Shown here piece by piece: positions 15,553 through 23,994 of a DNA stretch of 64,000 nucleotides. The first letter of the stretch is position 1. Each line of letters starts with the position of its first letter. The translations under genes and the position numbers were made by a program. The DNA lies in assembly GCF_029714205.1 (NCBI RefSeq), contig NZ_CP121648.1, forward strand, positions 1,426,001 through 1,490,000, read 5' to 3'. The DNA comes from Methylobacterium sp. CB376 (lineage in GTDB: Bacteria > Pseudomonadota > Alphaproteobacteria > Rhizobiales > Beijerinckiaceae). The notes under the pieces were generated by a model, which ran no database searches, was not told the origin of the DNA, and worked only from the letters and a program-made list of their open reading frames with translations.

Positions 15553-18500
15553 TCAGGCGCCCGCGCGGGCGGCCGACGCCGTCGCCGCCGACGCGCAGAC
15601 CCGGGGGAGCCACGCCCCGCCCGTCCCGGCCGGCGCCCTCGGGGCGCATGCGGGTTCCTCCGCGTCGGGGGCCGGCCGCAGCGGCGGCCCGGGACGGCGC
15701 TCGCCGAGAATCTCGCCGTAGAGACGCAGCAGGTCGTCGCCCTGATCGGCCGCAGTGCGGACGGCCCGGCCCTCGGGAGGCGGAACCTGGAAGCGCGCCG
15801 GGTCCTGATCGATCTCCGCCAGGATCGCCCGCAGGTCGCGGGGTGACGCCACGTCGATGACGAATCCGTCGACGCCCGGCACGATGTCCTTGCCCACCGC
15901 GCCCCGGTCGCTCGCCACCACCCAGAGTCCGAAGGCCTGCGCCTCGCGCGCCACGAGGCCGAAGCTCTCCGGCCAGAGCGAGGGCACCAGCAGGACGTCG
16001 AGTTCGCCGTAGAGCGCCGCGATCTCCTCCTGCGGCACCGGACCCACGATCCGGACCGGCGTCGTGCCCCACACGTCGTGCCGCACGTGGTCCCGCTCCT
16101 GGGCGAGATCGACCAGGGTGAGGCTCAGGTTGCGGAACGCCTTGGTGCGCAGGACCGCCTCGATCAGCCACGCGCCCTTGTGCGCCTCGCGGCCCCCCAC
16201 GTGGCCGAGGCGCACGCGCGGCCCCTTCCCCGCCGCGCGCCGCCGGACCGTGCCGGGCGACAGGCCGTTCGGCACGCTGATCGTCCGCGCGAAGCCCGCG
16301 TCCCGGTAGATCTGCGCGAAGCTCTCCGACACGGCCAGGATCCGGTCGGCCCCCTGGAGGAGGCGGGCGAGGCGGCGGCGCCGCACGATCCGCGCCGCCG
16401 CGTCGCGGGGCCCCTCCGCCGAGGCCTGCAAGGTGTCCGCGCGCGTCCGCACCACCCTCCCGTCGCGGTCGAGCAGGAACTGGTGGTCCGAGATCCACCA
16501 GCCGTCATGCACGGTCACGAGGTGCGGCAGGCCGCGCGCCTGGACCGCCTCGACGGCCGAGGCGGTCAGCCGCTGTACGCAGTGGAAGTGGACGAGGTCC
16601 GGCTGCAACCGGTCGAGGGCGGCCGCGAAGACGCTCCCGACCGTCGGATTGAACGGCCGCCAATCCATGTCGGCCTCGATCGGTGTCGAGATGCGGACGA
16701 CCGGCATGCCCCGGTAGGCGTCGATGCGCATCCGGCCCTCCGGCGCGACGCCCTCGTCGCTCGCCACGACCGCGAAGTCGAAGCGGTCGCCCGCGCGATC
16801 CAGGAAGTGGTCGAGATTGTCGCGCACCACCCGGGTGGCGCCGCCGATCGTCTGGGGCGGGAAGAACACGTTGGAGACGAGGATGAGCGGCTTCCTCACC
16901 GCGGCCGGAATCGGGGCGGAGGGGCGGGGCGGGGGCAGGATGTCCGCGAGCGCCCGCGCCGACGCGTCGAGCTGCCGCGCCTTCTCCCGCGCCGCGAGCC
17001 CGATCCGGCGGCGGAGCCCCGGATCCCCGACCAGGCGCTCCAGCGCGCGCGTCCACTCCTCCGGGGTGGAGGCGAGGAGCGCGTCCTCCCCGTCGACGAG
17101 GATCTCCCGGTAGGTGCGCGTGCCGCTCACCACGGACGGGATGCCGCAGGTCGCGGCCTCCAGCCACTTGATCTCGCTCTTGGCGTCCGCCACCCGGCCC
17201 GGTTGCAGGACCGCGACGTTTATGTCGACGCCCGAGAGGATCTCCCAGTAATCGCCCACCTCGGCCGTGAAGCCCATCGTCTGGATCTGGTGCGCGCAGG
17301 CTCTCAGCGCCGGGCCGAGCTTCAGGTGGCCGGCGATCAGGAGGCGGACCTGCGGGTGGCGTTGCAGGATCGCGAGCAGGGCCGGTCCGATCAGGTCGTT
17401 GAAGTCGCGGTTGTGCGCCTTGGTGCCGGAGCCGTAGAAGATCGTCACGGTGTCGCCGGGCTCCGCGAGCGGCGGGTCCGGCTGATCGAGGAAGTGGTCG
17501 TTGCGCGCGTCCAGGCCGTTGCGCATCAGGTGGCAGCGCTGCTGGCGCAGGATCGGGGCCATCGCCTCCGCCAGGGCGGGCGTCGCGGCGAGGCCCTCGT
17601 CGCACTGGGACATGGCGAACCGGAACAGAGGCACGCCGGCCTGCAGCTCGGCGTAGTCCTCCCGGGTGATCTGCCCCTCGAAGCTCTCGAAGGGATCCGG
17701 ATAGCTCGCCGCGTCGAAGATCAGGTCGTCCACGTCGTAGAAGGTGCGCAGGCCGAGGGCCCGCGCGGTGAGGATCGCGTGGAGGATGTCGGGAAAGGCG
17801 GCCACCCGGTAGAAGATCGCGGCGCTCGCCCCGGGCAGGGCCTGGCGGAAGGCCTCGGTCTCGTTCTGCCCGAAGACCCGGACGGTCCAGCCCCCGCGCT
17901 CCAGCTGCTGCCGGCGCTGCTCGACGCGGTAATGGACGCATTGCGGCAGGTCGAGATTGGCCAGCATGACGATCGCGCCGCCGGGGACCGGCGGGAGCGG
18001 GGCCGGGAGCGGCAGCACGAGGGGCAGGTCGAGGGCGAGCTGGTTCAGGGCGTCGTCGAGGATCGCGTCGCCCTGCGCCCGCAGGCCCTGGCGGTAGGCC
18101 GCGCGGGCGACCTCGCGATGGGCGGTGAAGCTCTGGTCGAGGAGTTTCCTGGCGGTGTCGCGCCAGCGCGCGTCGCGGCTCCACCGGGGCGAGGAGGCGC
18201 GGATCTGGGCGAGGGCCGCCGGCAGATCGCCGGCGGCGAGTCCCTCGGCGGCGTGGATGTGGCTCCACAGGCTGCTGGCGGGCTCCCTCGCGGCGGCGAC
18301 GTAGTCGCCCGTGGCGGCCGCGTCCTGGCCGAGCGCGCGGGCCGCCTCGGCGCGGCCGTGCAGGCGGGCGGAGCTCGGACCGCCGCGGGCGATGGCCTCG
18401 TCGTAGGCGCGAAGCGCGACGCTGCCCTGGTGGCGCAGGAGTGCGCGAAAGCCGACCTGGGCCAGGAAGGACGGCGCGTCGGGCCCGCGGATCACGTCGA

Positions 18501-19431
18501 GGCACCCTCCCGGGAGCCCGTGGTCGAGCCAGTGGGCGAGAAGCTGGGTGCGGGTCAGGTCGGCCAGGCCGGCCTGGGTCGCGCGGTAGGCCTCGGCATC
18601 GAAGCACGACGGGAACGCGCCCTGGCCGATCAGGGCGGCGGTGCAGGCGCGCTCGTTCGGGGCGAAGCCCAGCTCGACCCCCTCGCGCAGCCAGTGACGG
18701 TAGAGGTCGGCATCGCCGAGACTGGCCGCCACCGGATGGTTCGCCCGGTAGAAGGCCGGGTCGAACGCGTCCTCGATGTTGAGGGGGGCGAGCCGGTCGA
18801 CGCCCTGCTCGGCGAAGAGCAGCATGCCCTGGATGCGGGTCGCCGGAGCGGCCCCGATCCAGTCCGCGTTCAGGAAGATGAACTGCGCGAGATCGAAGCG
18901 CTGCTGCCAGCGCCCGGGCATCAGGTCGTGCCGGCGCAGATGCGCCGCGACGAGCGCGTCGTCGACCTCGGCGCAGACCAGGGAGGGCCAGGCGGCCTCG
19001 TCGCCGCGCTCGGATTCCCGCCGGAACCGGCGCCGCTCCACGCGCCCGAACTGGACGTAATGCGCCGCGTATTCCCAATCCTCCTGGAGCAGGGCCGCGA
19101 GGTCCTGGTTCAGGTCGCGGTAGATCGTCGGGTCGAAGCCCTCAGGCAGGTCCCCGTGCTTGGTGAAAAGATGGGCGAGATAGGCGGTCCGGGTCGGGAA
19201 GCGCCGCTCCTTGCGCCCGTGCACGAGGTAGTGCGACAGCAGCGCCTTGGCGTCCCGGAGATGGCGCAGGTCCGGATAGAGCCGGCTGTAGAAGTCCGGA
19301 TCGAATTCCACGCTCTGCCCGAGCCAACGGGATCCTCCGGCCTTCCTGGCGAGCAGGCCCAGGAGACGGGCGCAGAAGTCGGACATCCGTTCGAGGCTGA
19401 GCGCGTCGCGACGGTACAGAGCGTTCGTCAT
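15553..19431 (-). CDS. Large two-domain glycosyltransferase
   Basis: The product is 1292 residues from ATG 19431 (MTNALYRRDALSLERM). The N-terminus carries four degenerate copies of a short motif (FDPDFYSRLYPDLRHL, FDPTIYRDLNQDLAAL, FDPAFYRANHPVAA, FDAEAYRATQAGLADL), each followed by HY/HW and G, a module common in surface-glycan transferases. A helical TPR-like stretch follows (about 285-400). The first GT-B unit is at about 480-840 (YDVDDLIFD, FYGSGTKAHNRDFNDL). The second is GT4-like at about 855-1240 (LILVSNVFFPPQTIGGATRV, VPNGLSP, GREAHKG, LWPESFGLVAREAQAFG). It should build an envelope or exopolysaccharide glycan. It closely follows a small upstream frame. Confidence 0.9.
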   Translation of the reverse strand: MTNALYRRDALSLERMSDFCARLLGLLARKAGGSRWLGQSVEFDPDFYSRLYPDLRHLRDAKALLSHYLVHGRKERRFPTRTAYLAHLFTKHGDLPEGFDPTIYRDLNQDLAALLQEDWEYAAHYVQFGRVERRRFRRESERGDEAAWPSLVCAEVDDALVAAHLRRHDLMPGRWQQRFDLAQFIFLNADWIGAAPATRIQGMLLFAEQGVDRLAPLNIEDAFDPAFYRANHPVAASLGDADLYRHWLREGVELGFAPNERACTAALIGQGAFPSCFDAEAYRATQAGLADLTRTQLLAHWLDHGLPGGCLDVIRGPDAPSFLAQVGFRALLRHQGSVALRAYDEAIARGGPSSARLHGRAEAARALGQDAAATGDYVAAAREPASSLWSHIHAAEGLAAGDLPAALAQIRASSPRWSRDARWRDTARKLLDQSFTAHREVARAAYRQGLRAQGDAILDDALNQLALDLPLVLPLPAPLPPVPGGAIVMLANLDLPQCVHYRVEQRRQQLERGGWTVRVFGQNETEAFRQALPGASAAIFYRVAAFPDILHAILTARALGLRTFYDVDDLIFDAASYPDPFESFEGQITREDYAELQAGVPLFRFAMSQCDEGLAATPALAEAMAPILRQQRCHLMRNGLDARNDHFLDQPDPPLAEPGDTVTIFYGSGTKAHNRDFNDLIGPALLAILQRHPQVRLLIAGHLKLGPALRACAHQIQTMGFTAEVGDYWEILSGVDINVAVLQPGRVADAKSEIKWLEAATCGIPSVVSGTRTYREILVDGEDALLASTPEEWTRALERLVGDPGLRRRIGLAAREKARQLDASARALADILPPPRPSAPIPAAVRKPLILVSNVFFPPQTIGGATRVVRDNLDHFLDRAGDRFDFAVVASDEGVAPEGRMRIDAYRGMPVVRISTPIEADMDWRPFNPTVGSVFAAALDRLQPDLVHFHCVQRLTASAVEAVQARGLPHLVTVHDGWWISDHQFLLDRDGRVVRTRADTLQASAEGPRDAAARIVRRRRLARLLQGADRILAVSESFAQIYRDAGFARTISVPNGLSPGTVRRRAAGKGPRVRLGHVGGREAHKGAWLIEAVLRTKAFRNLSLTLVDLAQERDHVRHDVWGTTPVRIVGPVPQEEIAALYGELDVLLVPSLWPESFGLVAREAQAFGLWVVASDRGAVGKDIVPGVDGFVIDVASPRDLRAILAEIDQDPARFQVPPPEGRAVRTAADQGDDLLRLYGEILGERRPGPPLRPAPDAEEPACAPRAPAGTGGAWLPRVCASAATASAARAGA

Positions 19432-19455
19432 GGCCAGTACGACTCCGGAAGGCAC

Positions 19456-19671
19456 TCAGCGGGCGGCGTGGGCGAAGACCGCGTCGGGGCGCCGGCGCTC
19501 GGCCTCGACGGCCGGCCCCTCGGCCGGCCGCGGGTCGTGCGCGTCCAGTTCCACGTGCCGGTCGGTGACGTGCGCCGCTGACTCGCGCACGGTCGCGGCG
19601 ATGACGCCGGCGCGGTCGACGCCGGTCATGAAGGTGAGTTCGTCGTCCTGCTCCGCCGTGAGACCTGTCAT
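19456..19671 (-). CDS. Small acidic protein upstream of the glycosyltransferase
   Basis: The frame of 71 codons from ATG 19671 reads MTGLTAEQDDELTFMTG, then VDRAGVIAATVRESAAHV and an Ala/Arg/Glu-rich tail. It ends 24 bases before the glycosyltransferase start on the same strand, as expected for a coupled gene. I do not recognise it. The first half looks like a folded helical peptide; the tail is compositionally biased. It may be a regulator of, or a leader for, the transferase. Confidence 0.5.
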   Translation of the reverse strand: MTGLTAEQDDELTFMTGVDRAGVIAATVRESAAHVTDRHVELDAHDPRPAEGPAVEAERRRPDAVFAHAAR

Positions 19672-20131
19672 CTCGTGCCCCCGTCCGGACCCCTGCGGGA
19701 TCTGCCGTTGCGTCACCCTGCGTGTCCAACGAGAGGCGAAAATTTGCAGCGACATGCGGACGCGGCGTGCCGGGCTCCGGGCTCCGCGCCGCGCGCCGGC
19801 AATGCGCCGAAAAAAATGCGCGGCATCGGGATGTGAGACTCGGCGCCTCGTCCCACAGACTTGACGAGCGGCAGAAGCGAGGTGCGCGACGATGCCCGGG
19901 GGTGAGCGACGACGCGGCGCGAGGCGAATGGCGGCGCCTCCCGGCCGCCGGGGCCGATCGCCGGTGCGGGACGGAGCGGGCGGCTCCAGCACCTCCGGCC
20001 TGCCAGCACCTCCGGCCTGAGCGAATCGCGGGCGCGCGAACCCCCGGCCCCTCGGGCGTGACGGCCCGGCATCCCGGCCGCGGCACGCCAGGTCCATCAC
20101 ACCATCCCCTTCCTCAACCAGGGTTGTCGCC
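19672..20131. other. Intergenic region between divergent units, no gene seen
   Basis: It separates the leftward glycosyltransferase unit from the rightward Hint-domain gene. An A-tract (GAAAAAAATGCG near 19810) and an AT-richer patch around 19735-19760 may mark promoters. No hairpin or clear sigma consensus was found. Open frames on both strands here look like GC-rich shadows. Confidence 0.45.
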
Positions 20132-20704
20132 ATGTCTTCCGATCCGAGCCCGGCACAATACTTCTCGCACTGCTATTTCATCTACAAGACCGCGACATCC
20201 GATCAATTCACCATCGGGCGGTACGGAGGAATTACCAAGAATTTCGTCGTCAGGGACACGCCGGATGCCGGCAAGACGGACGACACCACGCAGATCGGCG
20301 ATGTGCAGAACGACGTCTTCACGGCCGGCGTCGTCGACGGCAGCTCGGCGCCGAGAACCTATTTCGGACAGACCAGCCAGCAGGGCCTGATCGGAACCGC
20401 CAAGGGCAAGAAGGGGACGATCTACTTCCTCTACACGAACAACACCTACGACCCCGGCGCCACCGTCCAGGTCGACCACGCCGCCTACCCGCTCTGCTTC
20501 GTGACCGGGACGAGGATCCGGACGGCGCGGGGCGACGTCCCGGTGGAGATGTTGGCGGTCGGCGACCGGGCCGTGACCGCCTCGGGGGCGCTGCGCCCCG
20601 TCATCTGGATCGGGAAGCGCACCCTCGACGGCCCCGCCCTCTCCCGCGATCAGGCGCCGGTGCGGCACCGGAGGACATCGTCTCCGACGTCTTCGTGTCC
20701 CTGA
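20132..20704 (+). pseudogene. Hint-domain protein gene, 3' end lost at a deletion junction
   Basis: The frame starts MSSDPSPAQYFSHCYFIYKT and continues with a folded-looking segment (DQFTIGRYGGITKNFVV, YFLYTNNTYDPGATVQVDH). Then comes the start of a Hint (Hedgehog/intein) domain: CFVTGTRIRTARGDVPVEML, AVGDRAVTASG, LRPVIWIGKRTLDG, DQAPVR. Such domains normally continue for another 80-100 residues (including an SPDH block), but here the sequence breaks at about 20660-20670 and runs into a short out-of-frame tail. Full-length relatives are often T1SS-linked surface proteins. The 5' part is AT-richer than its neighbours. Confidence 0.85.
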
Positions 20705-21072
20705 TGGCGCTGCCGAACGTGGCGAGCGTGCGCGAGCCGCGCGCCATGATGACCACGATCGCCAAGCGCATCATCTTCGAGGCGCGGCGGCGCAAGCGGC
20801 TTCAGATCGCCTACGAGGACGCGCTCGCCGCCATGCCCGAGGCGCTGGACGTCTCGCCCGAGGAGAGGCTCATCCTCGTGCAGGCCTTGCAGAAGATCGA
20901 CGCAGTGCTGGCGAAATTGTCGCCGCGGGCGCGCACGGCGTTCCTTCTGAGCCAGATCGATGGTATGTCGAACCGTGAGATCGCCAAGGAACTCAACGTC
21001 TCGATGAGTGCGGTCAGCAAGTGCATGACGCAGGGTTTCTCGGCCGTCTACAGCGCCAGGATGGAAAGTTGA
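20662..21072 (+). pseudogene. FecI-like ECF sigma factor, 5' end missing
   Basis: In frame from about 20662 the translation reads AAPEDIVSDVFVSLMALP, which is the middle of sigma region 2 (the EDIVxDxFV helix). It goes on through AMMTTIAKRIIFEARRRKR and a full region 4: LSPRARTAFLLSQIDGMSN and REIAKELNVSMSAVSKCM. The first 35-45 residues (region 2.1) are absent and replaced by the Hint gene. A GTG at 20695 could start a 125-residue product, but it would lack most of the core-polymerase binding surface. Ends 4 bases before fecR. Confidence 0.85.
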
Positions 21073-21076
21073 GGCG

Positions 21077-22060
21077 ATGAATCCTGCTCGCTCACGACAA
21101 TCGGACGACGACGAGAATGGGATAGACGAGAGCGGCCGGGCCGCAATCAAATGGATGGTCGCCATGACCTCCGGTGGCTTGAGCGAGCGCCAGCGGCGGG
21201 ATTTCGAGGTCTGGTACGGCGCCAGCCCGGCCAATGCCGAGGCCTGGGGACGCATGGCCGGGAATCTGCAACCCTTCGGGATCGTCGCGCGCTCCGGGCT
21301 GCCGCGGGGCACGGTGGCGCGGATGGGGGCGCCGCCGCGGCGCGACCGTCGGAACGTCGTGGCGGGGCTGACGGCCCTCGCCGCCGGCGGCGCGGTCGCG
21401 CTGGAGCGCTTCGTGCCCCTGGAAGACCTGCTCACCGACCGCTTCACCCGGACGGCGGCCCACGCGCGCTTCCGTCTCGGGCAGGATGCCGAGGTCGTGA
21501 TGGCGCCCCGCTCGGCGCTCAACCTGGGAGCCGCTGCCGAGACGCGGGCGCTGAGCTTCCTGCGGGGCAAGATCCTGCTCGACATCCAGCCGCGCGACGC
21601 GCGGCCCTTCGTGGTGGAGGCCGGCCCGTTCCGGATCGAGGCGCTCGCCGGCGCCTTCGTGATCGAGCGGGCCGCCGGGGCGTTCCGCTTCGCGAGCCTG
21701 CGCGGCGACGGCACGCTGTGGGGCGAGGACCACCGGAGATTCTCCGTCGCGTCGGGCGAGCGCATCACCGTCGCCGAGGGCGAGGTGCGCCGGAGCGCGG
21801 TCGACGCCGATGCGGCCTCGTCCTGGACGTCCGGCTTCGCGGTCCTGCGCGAGGAGACGGTCGCGGCCATCGTCGACGAGATCCGGCCCTACTTCGCCGG
21901 GATCATCCGGCTTCACCCGGACGCGGCGTCGCGGCGCGCGACGGGCGTGTTCAACCTGTTCGAGCCGGTCGCCTCGTTGGGCAATCTCGCCCGCGCGGTG
22001 AATCTGACCCTGACCCGCACCGCCGGCTTCTGGATCGCGCTCGAGCCGCGCCGCGCCTGA
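21077..22060 (+). CDS. FecR-family transmembrane anti-sigma regulator
   Basis: The product is 327 residues. The N-terminus is DUF4880-like: AAIKWMVAMTSGGLSERQRRDF (split at residue 30), then FEVWYGASPANAEAWGRM. A short hydrophobic span at about 95-115 (NVVAGLTALAAGGAVAL) crosses the inner membrane. The periplasmic FecR domain follows (HARFRLGQDAEVVMAPRSAL, ILLDIQPRDARPFVV, GERITVAEGEV). The C-terminus (GVFNLFEPVASLGNLARAV) is the STN-interacting type. FecR normally relays a siderophore signal from a TonB receptor to FecI. Here FecI is truncated and no receptor gene follows, so the relay looks broken. Confidence 0.88.
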   Translation: MNPARSRQSDDDENGIDESGRAAIKWMVAMTSGGLSERQRRDFEVWYGASPANAEAWGRMAGNLQPFGIVARSGLPRGTVARMGAPPRRDRRNVVAGLTALAAGGAVALERFVPLEDLLTDRFTRTAAHARFRLGQDAEVVMAPRSALNLGAAAETRALSFLRGKILLDIQPRDARPFVVEAGPFRIEALAGAFVIERAAGAFRFASLRGDGTLWGEDHRRFSVASGERITVAEGEVRRSAVDADAASSWTSGFAVLREETVAAIVDEIRPYFAGIIRLHPDAASRRATGVFNLFEPVASLGNLARAVNLTLTRTAGFWIALEPRRA

Positions 22061-22114
22061 GGCCGGCGAGACCTGGCCGCGGGGATGCGCCGCCGGCCGC
22101 GGAGCGGCCTCGGA

Positions 22115-22234
22115 TCACTTGGTGTGCGGGTCGGCGTCCGAGGTCGCGGCGCGGGCGGCATTCTGCTCCGCGAGGCGACGGTCCAGTTCGCGCAGGACGC
22201 GGCACCGGGCGACGGCTTCGACTGAGCGCTTCAT
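22115..22234 (-). CDS. 39-residue basic protein
   Basis: ATG at 22234 is preceded by a strong ribosome site (GAGGAGGAGGC, about 5 bases before). The peptide is MKRSVEAVARCRVLRELDRR followed by LAEQNAARAATSDADPHTK: an amphipathic helix rich in Arg and Glu with one Cys. Not recognised. The strong initiation signal and sensible composition argue for translation. It is convergent with fecR. Confidence 0.6.
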   Translation of the reverse strand: MKRSVEAVARCRVLRELDRRLAEQNAARAATSDADPHTK

Positions 22235-22310
22235 GGCAGCCTCCTCCTCTCGTCTGCCTCCCGTAGCACCTTGCAGCCCCTTCGCGTGTGTCACGCAACA
22301 CCGGGCCGCC

Positions 22311-22355
22311 CGCGGGGTTCCAAGCCGCGGGGTTCCAAGCCGCGGGGTTCCAAGC
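22311..22355. repeat. Tandem repeat, three 15-bp units
   Basis: Three identical copies of CGCGGGGTTCCAAGC lie about 80 bases upstream of the small leftward gene at 22234. On the minus strand each unit carries GGAAC, but no CGTT sits at the correct spacing. Confidence 0.95.
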
Positions 22356-22463
22356 GCACCGACGCGGCCCCGGCGAGGGGCGACCCGCCCGACCCGCGAA
22401 GCGGCTCGCAGAGGCCGAAGCGACATGCGCGAGCCGCCGGACGTCGAAGAACGCGACGGCGAA

Positions 22464-22832
22464 TTACTGGGTGTGCTGCTTCAAATAGGCAATCACGTCA
22501 TCGACCTTCTTGTCGTCCGGGTAGCCGGCGAAGATCATCTTCGTTCCAGGGACTTTCGCCTTGGGGTTCTTCAGCCATTCGTGCAGATTGGCCTCATCCC
22601 AGGTAATGCCTGAGCCTTTCAAAGCCGCCGAGTAACTGTATCCCTCGACGGATGCCGACTTGCGCCCGACGACGCCGGTCAGGTTGGGGCCGACACCGTT
22701 TTTTCCGAATGCGTGGCAGGCTTTGCATGTTGCGAATGCCTTCTCGCCGGCAGCCGGGTCGCCGCTCCCCTGCGCGTGTCCCGATGTGCACAGCGCCGCG
22801 AGCACGGCTGCACTTGCCAATACAATTCGCAT
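22464..22832 (-). CDS. Class I cytochrome c, exported
   Basis: The product is 122 residues with a signal peptide (MRIVLASAAVLAALCTSGHA). Haem attachment is CKACH at 36-40. GVGPNLTGVVGRK follows, and the axial Met lies in PGTKMIFAGYP near residue 99, then VDDVIAYLKQ as the C-terminal helix. This is the layout of small periplasmic c-type cytochromes of the c2/cy group, which carry electrons between respiratory or dehydrogenase partners. GGAGGAAC precedes the start. No oxidase or dehydrogenase is adjacent, so the partner is unknown. Confidence 0.92.
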   Translation of the reverse strand: MRIVLASAAVLAALCTSGHAQGSGDPAAGEKAFATCKACHAFGKNGVGPNLTGVVGRKSASVEGYSYSAALKGSGITWDEANLHEWLKNPKAKVPGTKMIFAGYPDDKKVDDVIAYLKQHTQ

Positions 22833-23182
22833 GGCGTTCCTCCTGCTTCAGGCCCCCGTCCAGAAGCTGTGGCGGCCGCGGCCCAGGTCCAGGCGTGGCG
22901 GCGGGATGCGACGATTTGGCCAGGGATTAATTTTGGGCGTCCGGTTTCGGAGGGCCTCCCCGAGGATGACGGGGCCGGCCATCCTCCGGCGGCGCCCCGC
23001 CCGGTTCCCCCGCCCACGCCGCGCTCCGCACCGGCGCTCGGCGCCCGACCGCGTCGCGCGCGGGATCCGGCCCCGCGCCGGGCCGTTATCGGCCCGCCCG
23101 CGCAGGGTGCGGCCCGATCCCGCGCGGGGCGGCGCTCACCGTGCGGCCAGGGGAAGCGCCAGGGGAAGCGAGGGAATCCGAG
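22833..23182. other. Intergenic region, no gene seen
   Basis: The divergent spacer between cytochrome c (leftward) and the DUF7002-like gene (rightward). An AT-richer patch near 22912-22935 (GATTTGGCCAGGGATTAATTTTG) is the best promoter candidate for the cytochrome. The rest is Pro/Arg-coding-like GC-rich sequence in every frame, with no start or motif. Confidence 0.45.
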
Positions 23183-23872
23183 GTGACGGAGGACGAACTC
23201 GTCCGGATCTACCCGCGATTGTGGCACATGGCGGAGGACGGGGCCTGGCCCTCGATCCGGGCGCAGGGCCTCCTCAGCACATCCGCGCTGCTCGACCGCT
23301 ACGGCCTGTCGGGACCTGCGCGCGACGCGCTCGAGGCCCGCCGTCGCCCGCAGGGGACGAGGATCGCGCGCGCGGGCCTGCCCGACGCGGTCGTGCGCGA
23401 CCAGAAGCCGATGTCGGATGCGGCCCTGCGGCGCTGCCTGGACGACGGCCTCGGTCCCGCGGACTGGTACCGCATCCTCAACGACAAGGCGTTCTTCTGG
23501 CTCTCACGCAGGCGTCTGCGCCACCTGCTCGATGCGAGGGCCTACCGGGGACGGCCGCAGACGGTCCTGACGCTCTGCACGCGCAGCCTCGTCGCGGCCC
23601 ACCGGGACCGGATCCTGCTCAGCCCCATCAACAGCGGCGCGGCCTTCATGAGGCCCGTGCGGCGCGGGCGGGGCACGTTCATGCGGATCGCCGCCTACCC
23701 CTACGCCGAGCGGCGGGCGACCCGCTCCCGGGACGACGCGCTGGTCGAACTGACCGTCGCCGGAGGGGTTCCGGACGTCGCGGACCACGTGCTGGCCGTC
23801 CACCGCCTCGCGGACGGCGCGGCCGCCGAGATCTGGCGCTCGCCGCGCGCGGCGCCCGACGACGGGCCGTGA
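23183..23872 (+). CDS. DUF7002-like protein of unknown function
   Basis: The product is 229 residues from GTG 23183 (VTEDELVRIYPRLWHMAED); the open frame reaches an ATG 14 codons upstream, but GAGG-type spacing favours the GTG. Recognisable blocks: YPRLWHMAEDGAWPSIRAQG and LLSTSALLDRYGL at the N-terminus, LNDKAFFWLSRRRLRHLL in the middle, then ILLSPINSGAAFMRP. The His-x-x-x-x-G-x-W-x-S-I start and LLS/STSALL block resemble proteins with an ADP-ribosyltransferase- or DUF4433-like fold, but I cannot assign catalysis. It is solitary, and the flanking DNA contains a decayed gene. Confidence 0.65.
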   Translation: MTEDELVRIYPRLWHMAEDGAWPSIRAQGLLSTSALLDRYGLSGPARDALEARRRPQGTRIARAGLPDAVVRDQKPMSDAALRRCLDDGLGPADWYRILNDKAFFWLSRRRLRHLLDARAYRGRPQTVLTLCTRSLVAAHRDRILLSPINSGAAFMRPVRRGRGTFMRIAAYPYAERRATRSRDDALVELTVAGGVPDVADHVLAVHRLADGAAAEIWRSPRAAPDDGP

Positions 23873-23994
23873 CGGAGCGGCCGGCACCGCGCGCCCTCTC
23901 CCCGGCAGGCCCCGCGCCCGTCCGCTTCCGGCGAGGCGCTCAGGATGCGCGGGGGCGCGTCGCGCCGCTCCGGCGGCCCGCATCGGGGCTGCGG

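Noticed and set aside
16078-19581. 1167-codon open frame on the plus strand opposite the glycosyltransferase
   Set aside because: No recognisable domain, biased composition, no ribosome site; the opposite strand encodes a coherent two-domain glycosyltransferase.
20695-21072. Calling this frame an intact 125-residue sigma factor
   Set aside because: Homologous sequence continues upstream of the GTG (EDIVSDVFV) and is cut by the Hint gene, so region 2.1 is missing; a truncated gene fits better.
22311-22355. EcfG promoter on the minus strand (GGAAC in each repeat unit)
   Set aside because: No CGTT at 16-17 bases; the nearest is TGTT at 16, which is insufficient.
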